DNA of 64,000 nucleotides, from the NCBI GenBank assembly GCA_014529385.2, contig CM043953.1, positions 78,484,872 to 78,548,871 on the forward strand, read 5' to 3'. Made by a program: the position numbers and the translations under genes. The notes under the pieces are model-generated. The model had not been told where the DNA came from. It made no database searches and worked only from the letters and a program-made list of their open reading frames with translations. The DNA comes from Adiantum capillus-veneris (taxonomy: Eukaryota > Streptophyta > Polypodiopsida > Polypodiales > Pteridaceae). Positions 1-11,236 of the stretch are shown piece by piece; the first letter of the stretch is position 1; each line of letters opens with the position of its first letter.

Positions 1-140
1 GAACTCTCAACTCCCAAGCCATTGCCGCTTTCCATTCATCCTCCACTTCATGGACAATCTCTTCTTTAAGTGCATCTTCGTCAGCTTTGGAGAGCTAGAC
101 CATTGGCACATGTTCCTCTTTGGTGATTGGTACTTGGAAT

Positions 141-2077
141 TCAGAATATCGTGTCGGCCCTTCTGTTGGATGTGTTTTCATATCTGCAAAGGAAACTGAT
201 GGTATGTTCTAGGTCCTTGTTTCTCTTTTCTAAAGTCTTGTAGACTTCATCTGTCCCCTTGAGTGAAGCTACAACTGGGTTTTCCTTGATTTGCTTTAGG
301 ACTACCACTTGGTCATTGATTCTTTGTTCTGAGTATTGGAAAGAGGTATTTGCTACATTTAACTGCCCTTGGAGCTTTTGTACTAAATGAGTAGTGCTCA
401 AAAGTTTTTTGGTTACTTTAGTCATTTGTTGGTCCTTGTTTTTGCATGCATCTGACAGCTTTTTAAGAAGCTCTGTTAAATCCACCATCTCTTTTTGTTT
501 CCTTTTCTTGAAAATTTGGTGTTTCTCTAATTCATTTTTTAGCTCTTTGATCTGGACTTGAAGATTTTCACTGGTGTTCATTCTATCTTCAAGATCGCCT
601 TGGAGAGCATCAATTACCTGTTCCAACTCTCGAGCTTTGGCACTACGACTAAGAGTTTCTTTTTGCATCTTTTTTTTCATTATCTGCATTTGATTTGCAT
701 ATTCATCAACTCAGATGATCACTTCATCCATCATTTTTCATTCTTCAGATTCTACCTGAGGCTACTTAGAAGTTCCAACAGATGCAGCTTGCGGCTCTTT
801 CGATGGTGCAATGGATTCTGCTTGTGGCTTGATAGATGGTTCAGCTGAATCTTGTTGAGGCTTTCAAGATGCTTCAACTGATTTTTCTTGTTTCTCTTTC
901 CCTTTTGTTTCCTCAACTTCATTGGATTTGGCAGTGGGTGAAGGAATTGGACTAGGCAAGCATGGTCGTCTTGTTCAATAGTGGGTGAAGTGGGCCTTGT
1001 AGACATCTCTCCTTGTTCATGTTGTGGTTCACTTTGTTGTGCAGCTTCTCCTTGCCTTTGTTGCACAACCGAATCTTCTCTTGCTTTCCTTTGAGCTTCT
1101 AGAGATTCTTGTATCTTCAATGCTTTGGCTTCTGCATACATTCGCTCAAGCAGATCCTTTGGATCTTCTTCAACCTTCTTCTCAGGGTTCTTGGTCCTAG
1201 GACCCTTGATCTCCCTCGGACTCCATGACTCTAGTTTCTCTGTTGCAGCTTGGCAGCTGAGGTTCTTCTTGATGGGCTACCACTGCTTTCTTCTTCATTT
1301 CTTCTATCCTTGCCCTGTTTTCTTTATTGTCAGAGCTTTCACTATTGTGGGCTTTAGGTGAGCTTTCTGTTGATTCTTTATCTAATTTATATATTCTTTT
1401 CTTCTTTGATCAAGTGGTTCGTGGAGAGGGTTGAGTTGAGAATATCCATGTATTCTAATCTTGGGATGGCGGCAAGTTATCTGCCATCCCAATGGCATGG
1501 TATGAGATTTGTGTTAGAACTTCTGGAGCTCCTAGATATGTTATCTTTCCTTCCTTCTTTGTGCTCTTGAGTGTTGTAAGCATGTACTATGCGTGATTAT
1601 TGTTTGACTTGTTGTTGACTTCAACACTTGTGTGAAAGTAGTTGCAACGACATGATTCAGAGTAGTGTACCTTGGCGGTCTCTTTTGAGAGGAAATGGAA
1701 GTGTTGTGATAAAGACGGGAAGGATCCTCCAATTGCTTGAGAATTAGGTCAAAGAAGGTGGCATCAGCTGTATCCTTGATGAATGTACCAATTGTTTTGC
1801 TATCTCTGGCCCTAATTGGCATTCCCTCTATTGGCAGCTTTAATGCCTCAGCCGCTATGTCCTTGTTAATGACCACTTCGACTTTTTGGCCTTGTTGATC
1901 CGTGATCTGAGCTGATCCATCCTCTTTGATTGTGGACAACAATTCATAAGCTCGTTGGAAATCTACTCCATATGGCTCCTAATCATAGAATTCTCAAAGA
2001 CCTAACCTTTTGTTCACTTCTTTTATGGCTGGCTTCACGGCTACATCATAAATTTCTTTTGGTAGCATCTTCAACTC
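141..2077 (-). pseudogene. Third ORF of copy A (N-terminal region plus coiled coil), decayed
   Basis: Homologous to the third ORFs of copy B (about 33.97-37.42 kb) and copy C (42.25-44.9 kb). The N-terminal part, about 1541-2077, contains STIKEDGSAQI, EALKLP and RYTTLNHVVATTFTQ, each matched closely in copy B. The middle, about 1140-1540, aligns with the charged linker of copy B only by changing frame several times. The C-terminal part, 141-1141, is rich in Lys/Glu/Gln with leucine heptads, typical of a coiled coil, and includes VASLKGTDEVYKTLEKRNKDLE, matched in copy B near 36.1 kb. Several stops and frameshifts are present. Position after pol is that of the env-like ORF of Athila elements, but I see no membrane segment. 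The region resembles what databases call a putative plant transposon protein domain; that name is from memory. Confidence 0.7.
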
Positions 2078-3009
2078 TGCCAAATGGTCATCTAATGATA
2101 TGGAAGTGTTCTACTATCTTGGGGCATGCTACAGTTCAAGTCTTGTCCAATTCGGCTGAGCTGACAAGCCGCTAGGGTCACTTTTGTGTCGTAGGAATCC
2201 GTACATAGCTGGGATTCTAGGGTTTTTTCTTCGTCCTAGACGTGGTACCCGGCTGTATAGAAACTTTCTTTGATGAGTTTAGAAATTACCCTTCATGTCT
2301 TGTGTTAGACGGGCGACTGTAGACTCCGAAAATCGCGCGCGAAGAAGGTAGAGAGCTCTCTTCTCCAAGAGTGACTAGTGGAAATGAGGTGACTTTGGGA
2401 TATCTATACTCGGACTTCCCAAAATATTTTTCCCCAAATTCCTCTGTTAGTCCTACTAGGCCATGAAATCTACGTTAGACTAAAAAATGTCTTCAATCGA
2501 ACGCCGTTAGCTCATTCTGCGAGAATTTGCAGAAACAGGCCTTTTAGGCTTCCCACTTTCGTCTGTCGTTTTGATTGAAATTTTTTGTGTCTGTCCGTCT
2601 TGTTCTTGTGATCATCAACATATCTTCAGTTTCTCCATTAGAGCTCATTTTCTTTTTAGTATTAACTTTTGAACTGTATATTAAAAAAATAAAAGAAAAT
2701 AATAAAATGCACTAAAGAAGCAAATTGAAAAATCAACAATTAAGAAAATCCATTGAAAAACACTGTTTTAATAAATTTTTGGTGGATTTCTCCATTTTTA
2801 AGCTCCAATATCAAGAAAATTGATGAAAATAAGAAAAAAAGGCTATTTTTAATGTATTTTTTGATAGTATATACACTATTTATGAGTTCATCGAGAAGAT
2901 TTTATCAACTAAAATTCCCTTGTTCATAAGTTTTAAGGGTATTATTAGGTAATTTTGCAAAAAACCACATGTTAACATCCAACTTTTCCTCCCTCTTCAA
3001 ACATTTCCC
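2078..3009 (-). other. Noncoding leader between pol and third ORF, copy A
   Basis: About 930 bp without an open frame, aligning with the reverse complement of 31.8-32.76 kb (copy B). Shared landmarks include the AAAAAACCCTAGAATCC block, the stretch ending ACCATTTGGCA, and AT-rich text with TATACACTATT. In copy A the leader runs straight into third-ORF coding sequence at 2076/2077. Copy B has 1.35 kb more at that point, containing its palindrome array. The conservation of a long noncoding block between dead copies suggests it was functional (promoter, splice acceptor region or packaging signal) in the active element. Confidence 0.6.
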
Positions 3010-3800
3010 TTAATTACTGAAGTTTCCTTCCACCCCTCCTAGATGGAGTGCTCCGAGACGACTATGTGCATGGGTTAAACACTTGTGTCTATGCATAGCT
3101 GTGGTTGGCTCTATCGTGCTTTGAAGGTCAATGCAATTCAAACCAGTATGCGGTGTAAGAGTTGGGTCTTGAGTAGTTAACTCAAGGGCTTCTGTTGTCA
3201 AGGTTTCCTGTTCCTATTTTTAGCAGATTTTGTAATTTGTGTGCTCTTTGCCTGATTGTACCATCTGGATGCTTTGGCACACTGATTTCCTGAGCTGTAG
3301 GTATCAATGATGAGACAATTGGTGAGCTTTAACTTTCCTTTGGTATTTTGGTTTTCCGTTGGTGAACTGTTGTGGTTGAGTTTTTGAGACATAACCTTCC
3401 ACTTATTCATCTGCTTTACAATTGGTGGAGAAGATAAATTCTCCTTTGGTTTCCAAACCCATCTCGTGCTGTGTCTCTTCTGAAAGATGTTTTTCTCGAC
3501 GGTGTCAGATGTGAAGCTTTCTTCAGTATGGTAGATGAGTTTTTGGACACCCAAATTTGAGACGGGTTGTCCTTAATTTGTTCTTTTGGTACCCAAATTT
3601 TCCTGACTCCTTGCATGCCACTTTGTAGAATTTTCTTTTCTTGAGGATGAATTAGATTGATTACTCCCTTGTTTCTTTTGTGGGTGACTTCTTTTCCACT
3701 CCTCTTTGCTTGGTGCAATTGGAACTAAGAGTCGGCCTCCTTTAAGTGATAGCTTTAGTCGGTTGGTGTCCCAATCTGGTACTGCCTTGTATGTCTGCAT
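3010..3800 (-). pseudogene. Pol C-terminal Trp/basic repeat tail, copy A
   Basis: Decayed frames on the minus strand encode RKIWVPKEQIK, SQIWVSK and RWVWKPKEN, the same W-x-P/S/A-K repeats seen at the end of the copy C pol (47866-48330). The last part reads LNCIDLQSTIEPTTAMHRHK, which matches copy B at 31.67-31.74 kb. It lies directly after the second retropepsin-like domain. At least two frame changes are needed to read through. Function unknown; a basic, Trp-rich tail could bind nucleic acid, which is inference. Confidence 0.6.
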
Positions 3801-4043
3801 TCATGAGATTCCAAGAATCATTGTTTCATTCATATGTTCATCTGGTATGCATACAAATTGATGTGGGCATGAAAATCCATCTACTATCACATTCAAATTG
3901 ACTACTCCCAATGCTAGTGTTGGTTTTTTGTTACATCCTTTGATAGCAGATATTCCCGATGCTAAAGAATGAGTCGTAGCTTTCTTGTAAATGGAATAAC
4001 TGACTGCATTCATTCGAGCTCCGGTATCTACTAATGCTTTCAT
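3801..4043 (-). pseudogene. Second retropepsin-like domain, copy A
   Basis: Begins KALVDTGARMNAVS, where D-T-G is the aspartic protease active-site triad, and continues for about 80 residues to MNETMILGIS, corresponding to the LLGQPW region of retropepsins. It aligns with residues 1671-1752 of the copy C pol, which lie after the integrase rather than before RT. The following frame (3573-3800, TYKAVPDWDTNRLKLSLKGG) continues the fold in another phase. Presence in two independent copies shows that the post-integrase protease-like domain is a family trait and not a rearrangement of one copy. Confidence 0.7.
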
Positions 4044-4053
4044 GCTATGATTA

Positions 4054-4735
4054 TTAGCTGTACCTTGATGAAAAGGTCAATTCCATCCAGCCATTCATCA
4101 TCCGCTGACACTGCATCATTCTGTAATTCCCATAATCTTTTATCTGGTTCCAAGGTGTTGATGGGAATAGGTGGTTGTTGACTTTTGAAAGCAGTTTTCC
4201 TCTTGAGTACTCAAAGTCGAGCTTCCTCTTGAGCTTCATCACAATAACCTGTTGTCGTTTAATCTTTCTTTGCTTTGCTGCATGCATTTTCTCTAGCAAA
4301 TCATTGGTTAGTGGAAATGGTACTTCTTTAAGAAGCATCCATTAATCCAATTAGCCATTGGTTCACCATCTAGAGTGGAAAATTTAACTGCTCCACTTAG
4401 ACATACATCTTCAATGATAAATGGTCCATTTTCCTTTTTCTTGAACTTGGGAATGTGTTGCTTAAGGGAATAAGCTAAAATTGGGTCCCCTTTTTTGAAG
4501 ATTTTTGTGACTCGATGTGAATCAAAAAATTGTTTTTTCTTCCATTTTTGTGCATAGATGTGAGCTACAACTTCTAGCCTTTGCTCATCAAGATTTTCTA
4601 AATCTTCAAGCCTTTCTGATAATTCATGTCCGATCCACTCAAGATCTTTAGCTACCCTTAGTGTTGGAAATAAAATTCTATTGGTAGTATGGCATCAAGA
4701 CCATAAACAAGATCAAACGGTGTAGCATTCAAAGT
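4054..4735 (-). pseudogene. Integrase C-terminal region and linker, copy A
   Basis: From high to low coordinates the minus-strand frames give NATPFDLVYGLDAILPIEF (end of the integrase core), an RLxxVAxxYAQK-like stretch, GPFIIEDV (integrase C-terminal barrel) and LTNDLLEKMHAAKQRKIKRQ (charged linker). These align in order with residues 1452-1640 of the copy C pol, where the equivalents are TTPYNMVFGLNAILPIEF, GPLVIKDL and LTQDMLLKIHQEKLHVQKKK. Several frameshifts separate the blocks. Similarity stops near 4735, so the catalytic core and everything upstream are missing. Confidence 0.7.
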
Positions 4736-5321
4736 TGTCGTCTCTAGCTTCCACATGATCCTTTTTATCTTGAAATTGCCTTTTTTTAGGATTTCTTTCA
4801 TCTTGAACTGCATCAGTGATGGTGCTTGAGCCTCTCTTAATACCAACAACTTTGACTTTCTCTACTTCCCATCGCTCTTCTTGTGTCAAGTTCAATGTGA
4901 AAGCTTCACTATCATCATCATACTCAATAAAGAATGTGAAGTACCATATACAAGACCATCTTGAGTGATTTCCTTCCAAACAACACTATATGTGGAATCA
5001 GCCACATAACTCGTACATAACCCAAAATCTTTTTCTCGATAGACTCATAAGCAAAAACCTTCATTCAAATCTTGGTAGCCATGGATAACCAACATGATAT
5101 CTAAAAGAAAAATATAGAAAAGAGAAACATGCTAAAAGTTATGATGATTATAAAAGAAATCGATTACTTCTACTTCATATGATTCAAGTGTAGGAGGCAA
5201 AGCAAAAGATGGCACACCTTTTGAAAAACAAACCAGAGTTCAATAGGCACTTCTTAGCTTACATATAGAACTTGCAAAAATGAAGAGAGGATTGCTATGC
5301 TAAAGAAAATGAAAGAAAGAA

Positions 5322-5368
<47 letters not shown>

Positions 5369-7600
5369 GTCAATTCAGAATAAGAAGAGACGAAACAAAC
5401 CTTTCATTCGTGTCTTGTAAGTCTCTATTTTGGGTTACTCGACCATTGCCATTTTAATGTTGGGTGGTACTCATAAAGCACTTGAACTCGCTTCCTACAT
5501 ATGTGAATGAGAAGAAGAAAAAGAGCTTCATTAGCGTTGGCATCATGCTAAAAAGAAGAGAAAGAGCTCTATACCAATGGCAATATGTTGAGAAGCAAAG
5601 AAAGAGCTTTTGAGCATTGGCAATATGCCCCTTTATGATGAATTCTCTACTGCCCTCAAGCGTGTACCTGTATGTTATCATTGATGAGTTGAGCTTCACC
5701 CCTTTTCCCAACCAGAAGGAGCACGATCTCAAGATACTCTTAGCTATGTGATGAGCAAATATGTCCTGTGTGGCATGGTTATGTGATTGTCAGTAAGCTA
5801 TGAAAGTTACTTTGATTTCTTTGCATGTGATGGAAAGAGGGAAACATAGCTTCAAAGTAAAAATGCACATATAATCATCAAAGAATCTTTGTTCTACATT
5901 TTACTTGAACATGGGTGGGGTTATTCTATTTATTTATAAGTCATACGGATGCACAATGTTGCACACTAAAATGAAAATATCTAAAGCACTAATGAATATT
6001 TTATTAACAATAATTTTCCAAGTAGCAGATTGGGTGAGGCTTGTCATGACATTTCTCTCTTTGACTTTAAAGGAGACCTTTAGTGCACCATATTCTCCCT
6101 AGTAGTAGCTTAGGGAGGCTTTCCATTGCATTTCTCTCTATGAATTTAAAGGAGATATTTAACTATAAGGATTTTAATTCCATGTGCACTACTTTGAGCT
6201 GATATCTTAATTCTCATTTCTTGCAAAGTTTGAAGATTGGTGTGAAAGTCTTTGTTTTGGAAAAAACACCACACGCACACACAATTAAGAGATGAAGCGT
6301 GTCTATAATTTCCACATGCCAAGATTCTTTGTTAGTTTCATATCCCCATGGAAAACATGCCCTTTAGCCTCGAAAACGTTTTTGCAGAGGTACTAAGCCT
6401 CAAGCATAAGTAAGATAATCCATCATGTGAACCGATTATATAAAGCCCACAAAGCTGCACTCATAGTGAGAAGGACATGTAAATTAGATCCAACAGAAGC
6501 TAATCTTTACAAGACCAATGTAATGTATTGGGTTTCTAATTTTTTTGAATAAAAATATCCCTAATATAAATCTACATATTCTATATACATTTACTCCTTT
6601 TGTTTGTGGAAAATTGTAAGGCAATGGAATAAAAATACCCCTTATTTTGAACTCACGTAGTACCTTACACATATAGCCAAGTGCACCCCCCCGAGATTGT
6701 GATTATGTTAAAATGTTAATAACTCTTTATGATCACACAAAATTGTATGTACTTACATAAATATTAAATCCCTAGTTCGACTCTATGCTCTATCTCATGG
6801 CTTTCAGTTATCACGTGTTTTCATTGACTAAATGGATTTGGATAGCCACCAAACTTTTGGGGAAGCTATACTAGCACGTCTTGAGGGAAAAGCCTATTCA
6901 ATCCAATAGCATTCTTACAAGGTACAAAAATTGCAATCCATCATAAACCAGGTCATAAAAACTCTAAAAGAAGCATTCAAATAGGTCATCATAAGGTCTA
7001 ATATCATTGTCCTATAATCAAAATTTCATAAAAGGAGTTTTAGGCACTCAAATCCAAAGATAAACCCAAGAAATACTTTGTGACAAACTTCAATAGAACT
7101 AACAACTCTTACTCTCAAATGAAAGTACAAAAGACAAGGAAGACAATATATGTTTTGAAATCAAAATAGGTTCACCTAATAGAAAAATCAATTACAAGTT
7201 ATATATTCTTGGTTGCTTGAGTGCACATAATAGTGAGCTCCTTTCGTTCTCCAATAAAATAAGCTTCCCCTTCATGCTAAGGATATTATCTTTTATACCT
7301 AGGTCTTTCTAAATGGACAATGGCTAGGCTCCCATGGGCCTTTACAAATATCATAAAAGAATTACAACTCATAGAATATATTTGCTACTCTAAAATCATG
7401 ATTTACATACAGTATAGATACACTAGCTCAAAAAAATAATAGAGTATAGATATATTAAAAATATGATATCTGGCTAGGTGGGCACTGTTAAAGTTTTGGC
7501 ATATCAAGTGAATAGCCCAATGTGATCCCATTATTTAGTTTGGCTTTTAGGTATTTATTTTACCTATTTGTCAAAGTCTTGGGTAGGGCAATTTATCTGG
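4736..7600. other. No gene recognised
   Basis: AT-rich sequence with only short, low-complexity open frames and no recognisable domain. A short stretch next to copy A (4736-4980) has an open minus frame with no similarity I recognise. Contains one CT microsatellite (listed separately). Nothing else found. Confidence 0.5.
5325..5363. repeat. (CT)n microsatellite
   Basis: About 39 bp of uninterrupted CT repeat seen directly. Confidence 0.95.
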
Positions 7601-7604
7601 ATTG

Positions 7605-9716
7605 TTATATAAGCAACCCCTTGCCTCCATTTCTACTTTTAAAGATTTTACCATCTTCAGTATTCCATTGGCGATACCCAAAGTCACCTTCTCCATAAAT
7701 GATGAAGAAACACTTTTTGGACTTTGCATCTAGCTTTGACCTCAGGCTTCTATCTATGTGCATGAAATTCTCGCACCCAAACACTTTGAGAAATGAATAA
7801 TTCACCGGTTTACCTGTCCATGCCTCCTCTAGAACTCCCCCATCCAATGCCGTTGAGGGTGACCGAATGATTAAGTACACAGACGTACTTACTGCTTCCG
7901 CCCAAAGCTCAAGCAGTAGGCCTACATGTAGCCGCATGCTTCATGCTTGCTCCGTGATTTTCCTATTCATCCTTTCCAAAATCCCATTTGGTTGAGGTGT
8001 TCTTGGGGTTTTCTTTTGCCTCCAAATGCCATTGCTAGCACAAAAGATTTCAAAAGCTTGGGTGCAATAATCGCCTCCATTGTCGTATCTGAGGCATTTA
8101 ACCTTGGTACCTATTTCATTCTCCACAAAGGCTTTCCACCTTTGAAATATGGAAAACACATCGGATTTATTCTTCATTACATAAACCCATGTTTTCCTAG
8201 TCGCATCGTCTATGAATGTTACACAGTACAATGAGCCACCAAGTGATGGTGTACTTGCATGACCCCAAACATCAGAATGAACCAACTCAAGTTTTTTATT
8301 TTTTCTTTCATTTGCCAATTTTTAAAATTTTACCCTCTTTTGTTTACCATAAACACAATCTTCACAGAGCTCTAAGTCCACTTCTTTCAAACCTCGTAGA
8401 AGATTCTTTGTTTGAAGGATTTGCATTGCTTTGGAACTCATATGCCCAAGCCGATAGTGCCACACCACACTGTCCACTTCTATAGTTGTTGCACAAGCTA
8501 AAGATTGTGAGCTGATAGTACATAAGTAAAGTGTACCAACCTTTTCTTCTTTGGCAATCACCAAAGATCCCTTTGAGATCTTCCACCGTTTGTTTTCGAA
8601 TGCAATGTTGTGACCTTCTTCATCTAATTGTCTTGTAGAGATCAAATTCTTGCAAAGAGAAGGAACATGTCTAACATCTTTAAGATTTTATTCATTTTTG
8701 TTAGCATTTTTGACACAAATTGTACCTTTGTTGACAATTTCACAAGCTTCATATCTCCCAAGTATACATACCCAAAATTACCTTTGGTGTAATCTTGGAA
8801 ATGTTGCTTGTGTGGTGCCACATGGAATGAAGCACCAGAATCTACTATCCAAGAATTAGACACATTGTCTAATGAGAGAATTAGAGCATCTTGCTCTACT
8901 CTACCTGCCACATTGGCCTCCGATGTTGGCTTGTTGTCTTGAGCTCTAACTCCTTCTTCCTCTTGGACCAACAATCCTTCTTGACGTGGCTCTTCTTGCT
9001 GTAGTTCCAGTATTGAAGAACTGACTTTGTGCGCGACTTGCTCCACCTCGAGCGATCACGACCCTTTTGATTTTTGAACCTCTCCTTAGGCCTTCCTCTT
9101 GTTTCCGCTGACAGTGGAGCACTTGATGATTCTCCTGTGCTTCTCCTTTGCATTCCTGGCTTAGGAGAACACCCACAGCATCATCAAACTTAAGAGTATT
9201 TGTGCGAGAGATAGAATTACTTACAACGATCACAAGGCTATCCCAACTATCTGGTAGAGACGATAGTATAAGGAGAGCTTGCACTTCGTCATCGAAATTT
9301 ATTTTCATCAATCAAACTTTACTTATGTTGGTCTTAAAGTCATTTAGGTGTTCTGCAACTAAACCATTCTCTACCATCTTTAGATTGAACAAGCACTTTG
9401 TGAGAAATACCTTATTGGATGCCGATGGTTTCTCGTAGAGACCGTCAAGTGACTTCATCAAGTCCTCCGTGGTCTTCATCTCCGAAACATTGGCCACCGT
9501 TGACGCCAAGCTTAGTCGTATTGTTCCTAATGCCTTTTGGTCAAGGACAATCCATGCTTCATATGCTATTGTTGCAGGCTTCTTTGCAAGACCGCCTAGT
9601 GGCAAATAGAGGTCCTTCTGGTAGAGATAGTCTTCGATCTGCATCTTCAAATGTTGGTAGTTTTTGCCATTGAAATTCTTCATCTTGAGCTTCCCTTCCT
9701 CCACCATTACTCCCAC
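7605..9716 (-). pseudogene. Ty1/copia gag-pol, 5' half, decayed
   Basis: Minus-strand frames in order: a copia gag N-terminal domain (9312-9716; MKNFNGKNYQHLKMQIEDYL, then LFNLKMVENGLVAEHLNDF); a degenerate zinc knuckle near 9020-9060 in which the first two Cys are lost (QYWNYSKKSHVKKDCW); a protease with WIVDSGASFHVAP (about 8790-8860); the pre-integrase domain with WHYRLGHMSSKAMQIL and CEDCVYGKQKRVKF (8322-8480); and the integrase core (7941-8318) with D in HSDVWG, D in YDNGGDY and E in NGILERMNR, so the D-D-E residues survive. 7605-7937 is the region after the core. RT, RNase H and the 3' LTR are absent; similarity stops at about 7600. At least four frame changes occur. Encodes capsid, protease and integrase functions in intact relatives. 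Confidence 0.85.
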
Positions 9717-9762
9717 TCAATTCAAGGAATACTTTCCTTGAGATACTTTAGCTACTAGCAAA

Positions 9763-9778
9763 CCTTGCTCTTATACCA
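9763..9778 (-). other. Primer-binding site of copia element
   Basis: Minus strand reads TGGTATAAGAGCAAGG, two bases inside the LTR edge. It resembles the initiator tRNA-Met site of plant copia elements (TGGTATCAGAGC) with one difference in the first 12 bases. Confidence 0.75.
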
Positions 9779-9780
9779 GT

Positions 9781-10478
9781 TGTTAGGAAATAGGATGTAG
9801 CTAAGTAGATGAATGAGTAGTTTACTTAATGGAGAGAGACAAATTATCACACATGAGAGAGTATAGAGTAGAAAGAGAGAGAGAGCACACACGATATACG
9901 TGGTTCACCCAATGTGGGATACATCCACGAGAAACCAGCCACTGAATGGCTTTAGTACTTCAACCAAGAAGTAGGTTACAAAGGGATTATACCCTTAATA
10001 GAGCTCCTGCCTTGCTTCCTCTCACCACCTCACACCCACCTTGTTGCATCAACTTCACACACCACCACAATGCTTCACAATCCGTTTTGTGTGTAGAGGA
10101 GGCCTGGTTTTATAGTCCAAAAGGTCTTCCCTCTCTCATTAGAGGCAACCATGTGTAGCCACCCTTGTGTTGACACCCAAGTCCAAATTGGACCCTCCAA
10201 TCTACCCATGTGTGGTTGCCCTTCAAAAAACAAGTCCGCCTTTGAAATCGGCCACCGGCCATTGACTTTCGGCCACCGGCCACTAGCTAACCGGCCAAAT
10301 GACCACTTTTTGATTGTTGTCCGGTTGTTTTCTGACCACTTTTCGATCGTTGTCCGGCCATAATATTCCTGTGAAGCCAATATTGAGCTTTGCTCGAGAT
10401 TGGCCGTGAAAATTTTAGTTCCCGGCGAGTGTTTTTTCTTCACGCACAATGCCTTCTTCTCATTATGAGGGCCTTACA
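9781..10478 (-). repeat. 5' LTR of copia element
   Basis: On the plus strand it begins TGTTAGGAAATAGG and ends GGCCTTACA, giving TG...CA ends with a short imperfect inverted repeat (TGTTAGG / CCTTACA). It lies next to the primer-binding site, length about 698 bp. It contains a short GA run and, in the presumed U3, repeated CGGCCACCGGCCA and a duplicated segment ending GTTGTCCGG. No partner LTR is in the window because the 3' half of the element is missing. The outer edge rests on the terminal inverted repeat only. Confidence 0.65.
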
Positions 10479-10721
10479 ATGTGCATTTTTCATTCAAAAA
10501 TTTACAAGGGGTAAATCAAGCTCCATACTTATGTGGCCTACATAGTTTGACCTTTTAGAGATAATTAGGCACAGCAAGACAAAGTGCTGGAGAAGAATGG
10601 GATTCCATGGATTCAATTAGTTAATGCAAACCATTTACCTAAGGATATGAGAGTTGAAAAACATATATATATACTCAAGTTGAATGATGTTGATTGAAAC
10701 TCAAGCTATACAAAAACCTCA

Positions 10722-11236
10722 TGGCTTCATGAGTATTTGGACATTCTTCTTGAACACATCACTACTCTTCCTTATAATCGAGAAATTGACCATGAGATAG
10801 AGATTCTCCCTGGAAGTGAACCTATATCAAAGAGACCTTATAAAATGGCAGTACTAGAGGCCATCAAATTAAAGGAGCAGCTTTCTCAACTTTTAGAACT
10901 AAGTTTTATTAGAACAAGGACATCAAGTTGGGAAGCATCAATACTCTTCTGAATAAAGAAATATGGAACTCTTTGATAGTGCATTGACTATAGAGGACTA
11001 AACCAACGATCCCTTTAGTAAAACTACCCTATATGACAAATTGATGAATTGTTGGACATGCTAAATGGATTTGAGGTCTTCTCAAAGATAGATCTAAGGT
11101 CCAATTACTATCAAATCCAAACAAAGGAGTTAGATATACCAAAGACATCCTTCAACACTCAATATGGCTATTTTGATTTATAGTAATATCATTTAGTCTG
11201 ACCAATGCACCATCTACATCATTGAATAGATTGATG
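10722..11236 (+). pseudogene. Ty3/gypsy reverse transcriptase relic, 5' piece
   Basis: Encodes the N-terminal part of a Ty3 RT: REIDHEIEILPGSEPISKRPYKM, LKEQLSQLLELSFIR, CIDYRGLNQ, VFSKIDLRSNYYQIQ (first catalytic Asp) and TSFNTQYGYFD, with several stops. It breaks off at the codons for NRLM. The reading resumes at 24791 after a 13.5-kb inserted element. The bases just before the break are TGATG and those just after the insert are CGATG, a probable 5-bp target-site duplication with one change. Confidence 0.85.

Larger units (their letters stand above)
1..4735 (-). mobile_element. Copy A: truncated Athila-like Ty3/gypsy element (3' part)
   Basis: Read on the minus strand this gives, in order, an integrase C-terminal region, a charged linker, a retropepsin-like domain with a DTGA motif, a tail with W-x-x-K repeats, a noncoding leader of about 0.9 kb, and a third ORF with coiled coil. 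The same order is seen in copy C (about 42.2-58.7 kb). Coding frames contain many stops and frameshifts, so it is a dead copy. The upstream edge lies near 4735, where integrase similarity (the DLVYGLDAILPIEF segment) stops abruptly. gag, RT and the 5' LTR are absent. The 3' end lies outside the window. It lacks the palindrome array found before the third ORF in copies B and C. Confidence 0.8.

Noticed and set aside
4713-4979. Possible exon next to copy A
   Set aside because: No recognised domain; overlaps the truncated integrase edge in another phase.
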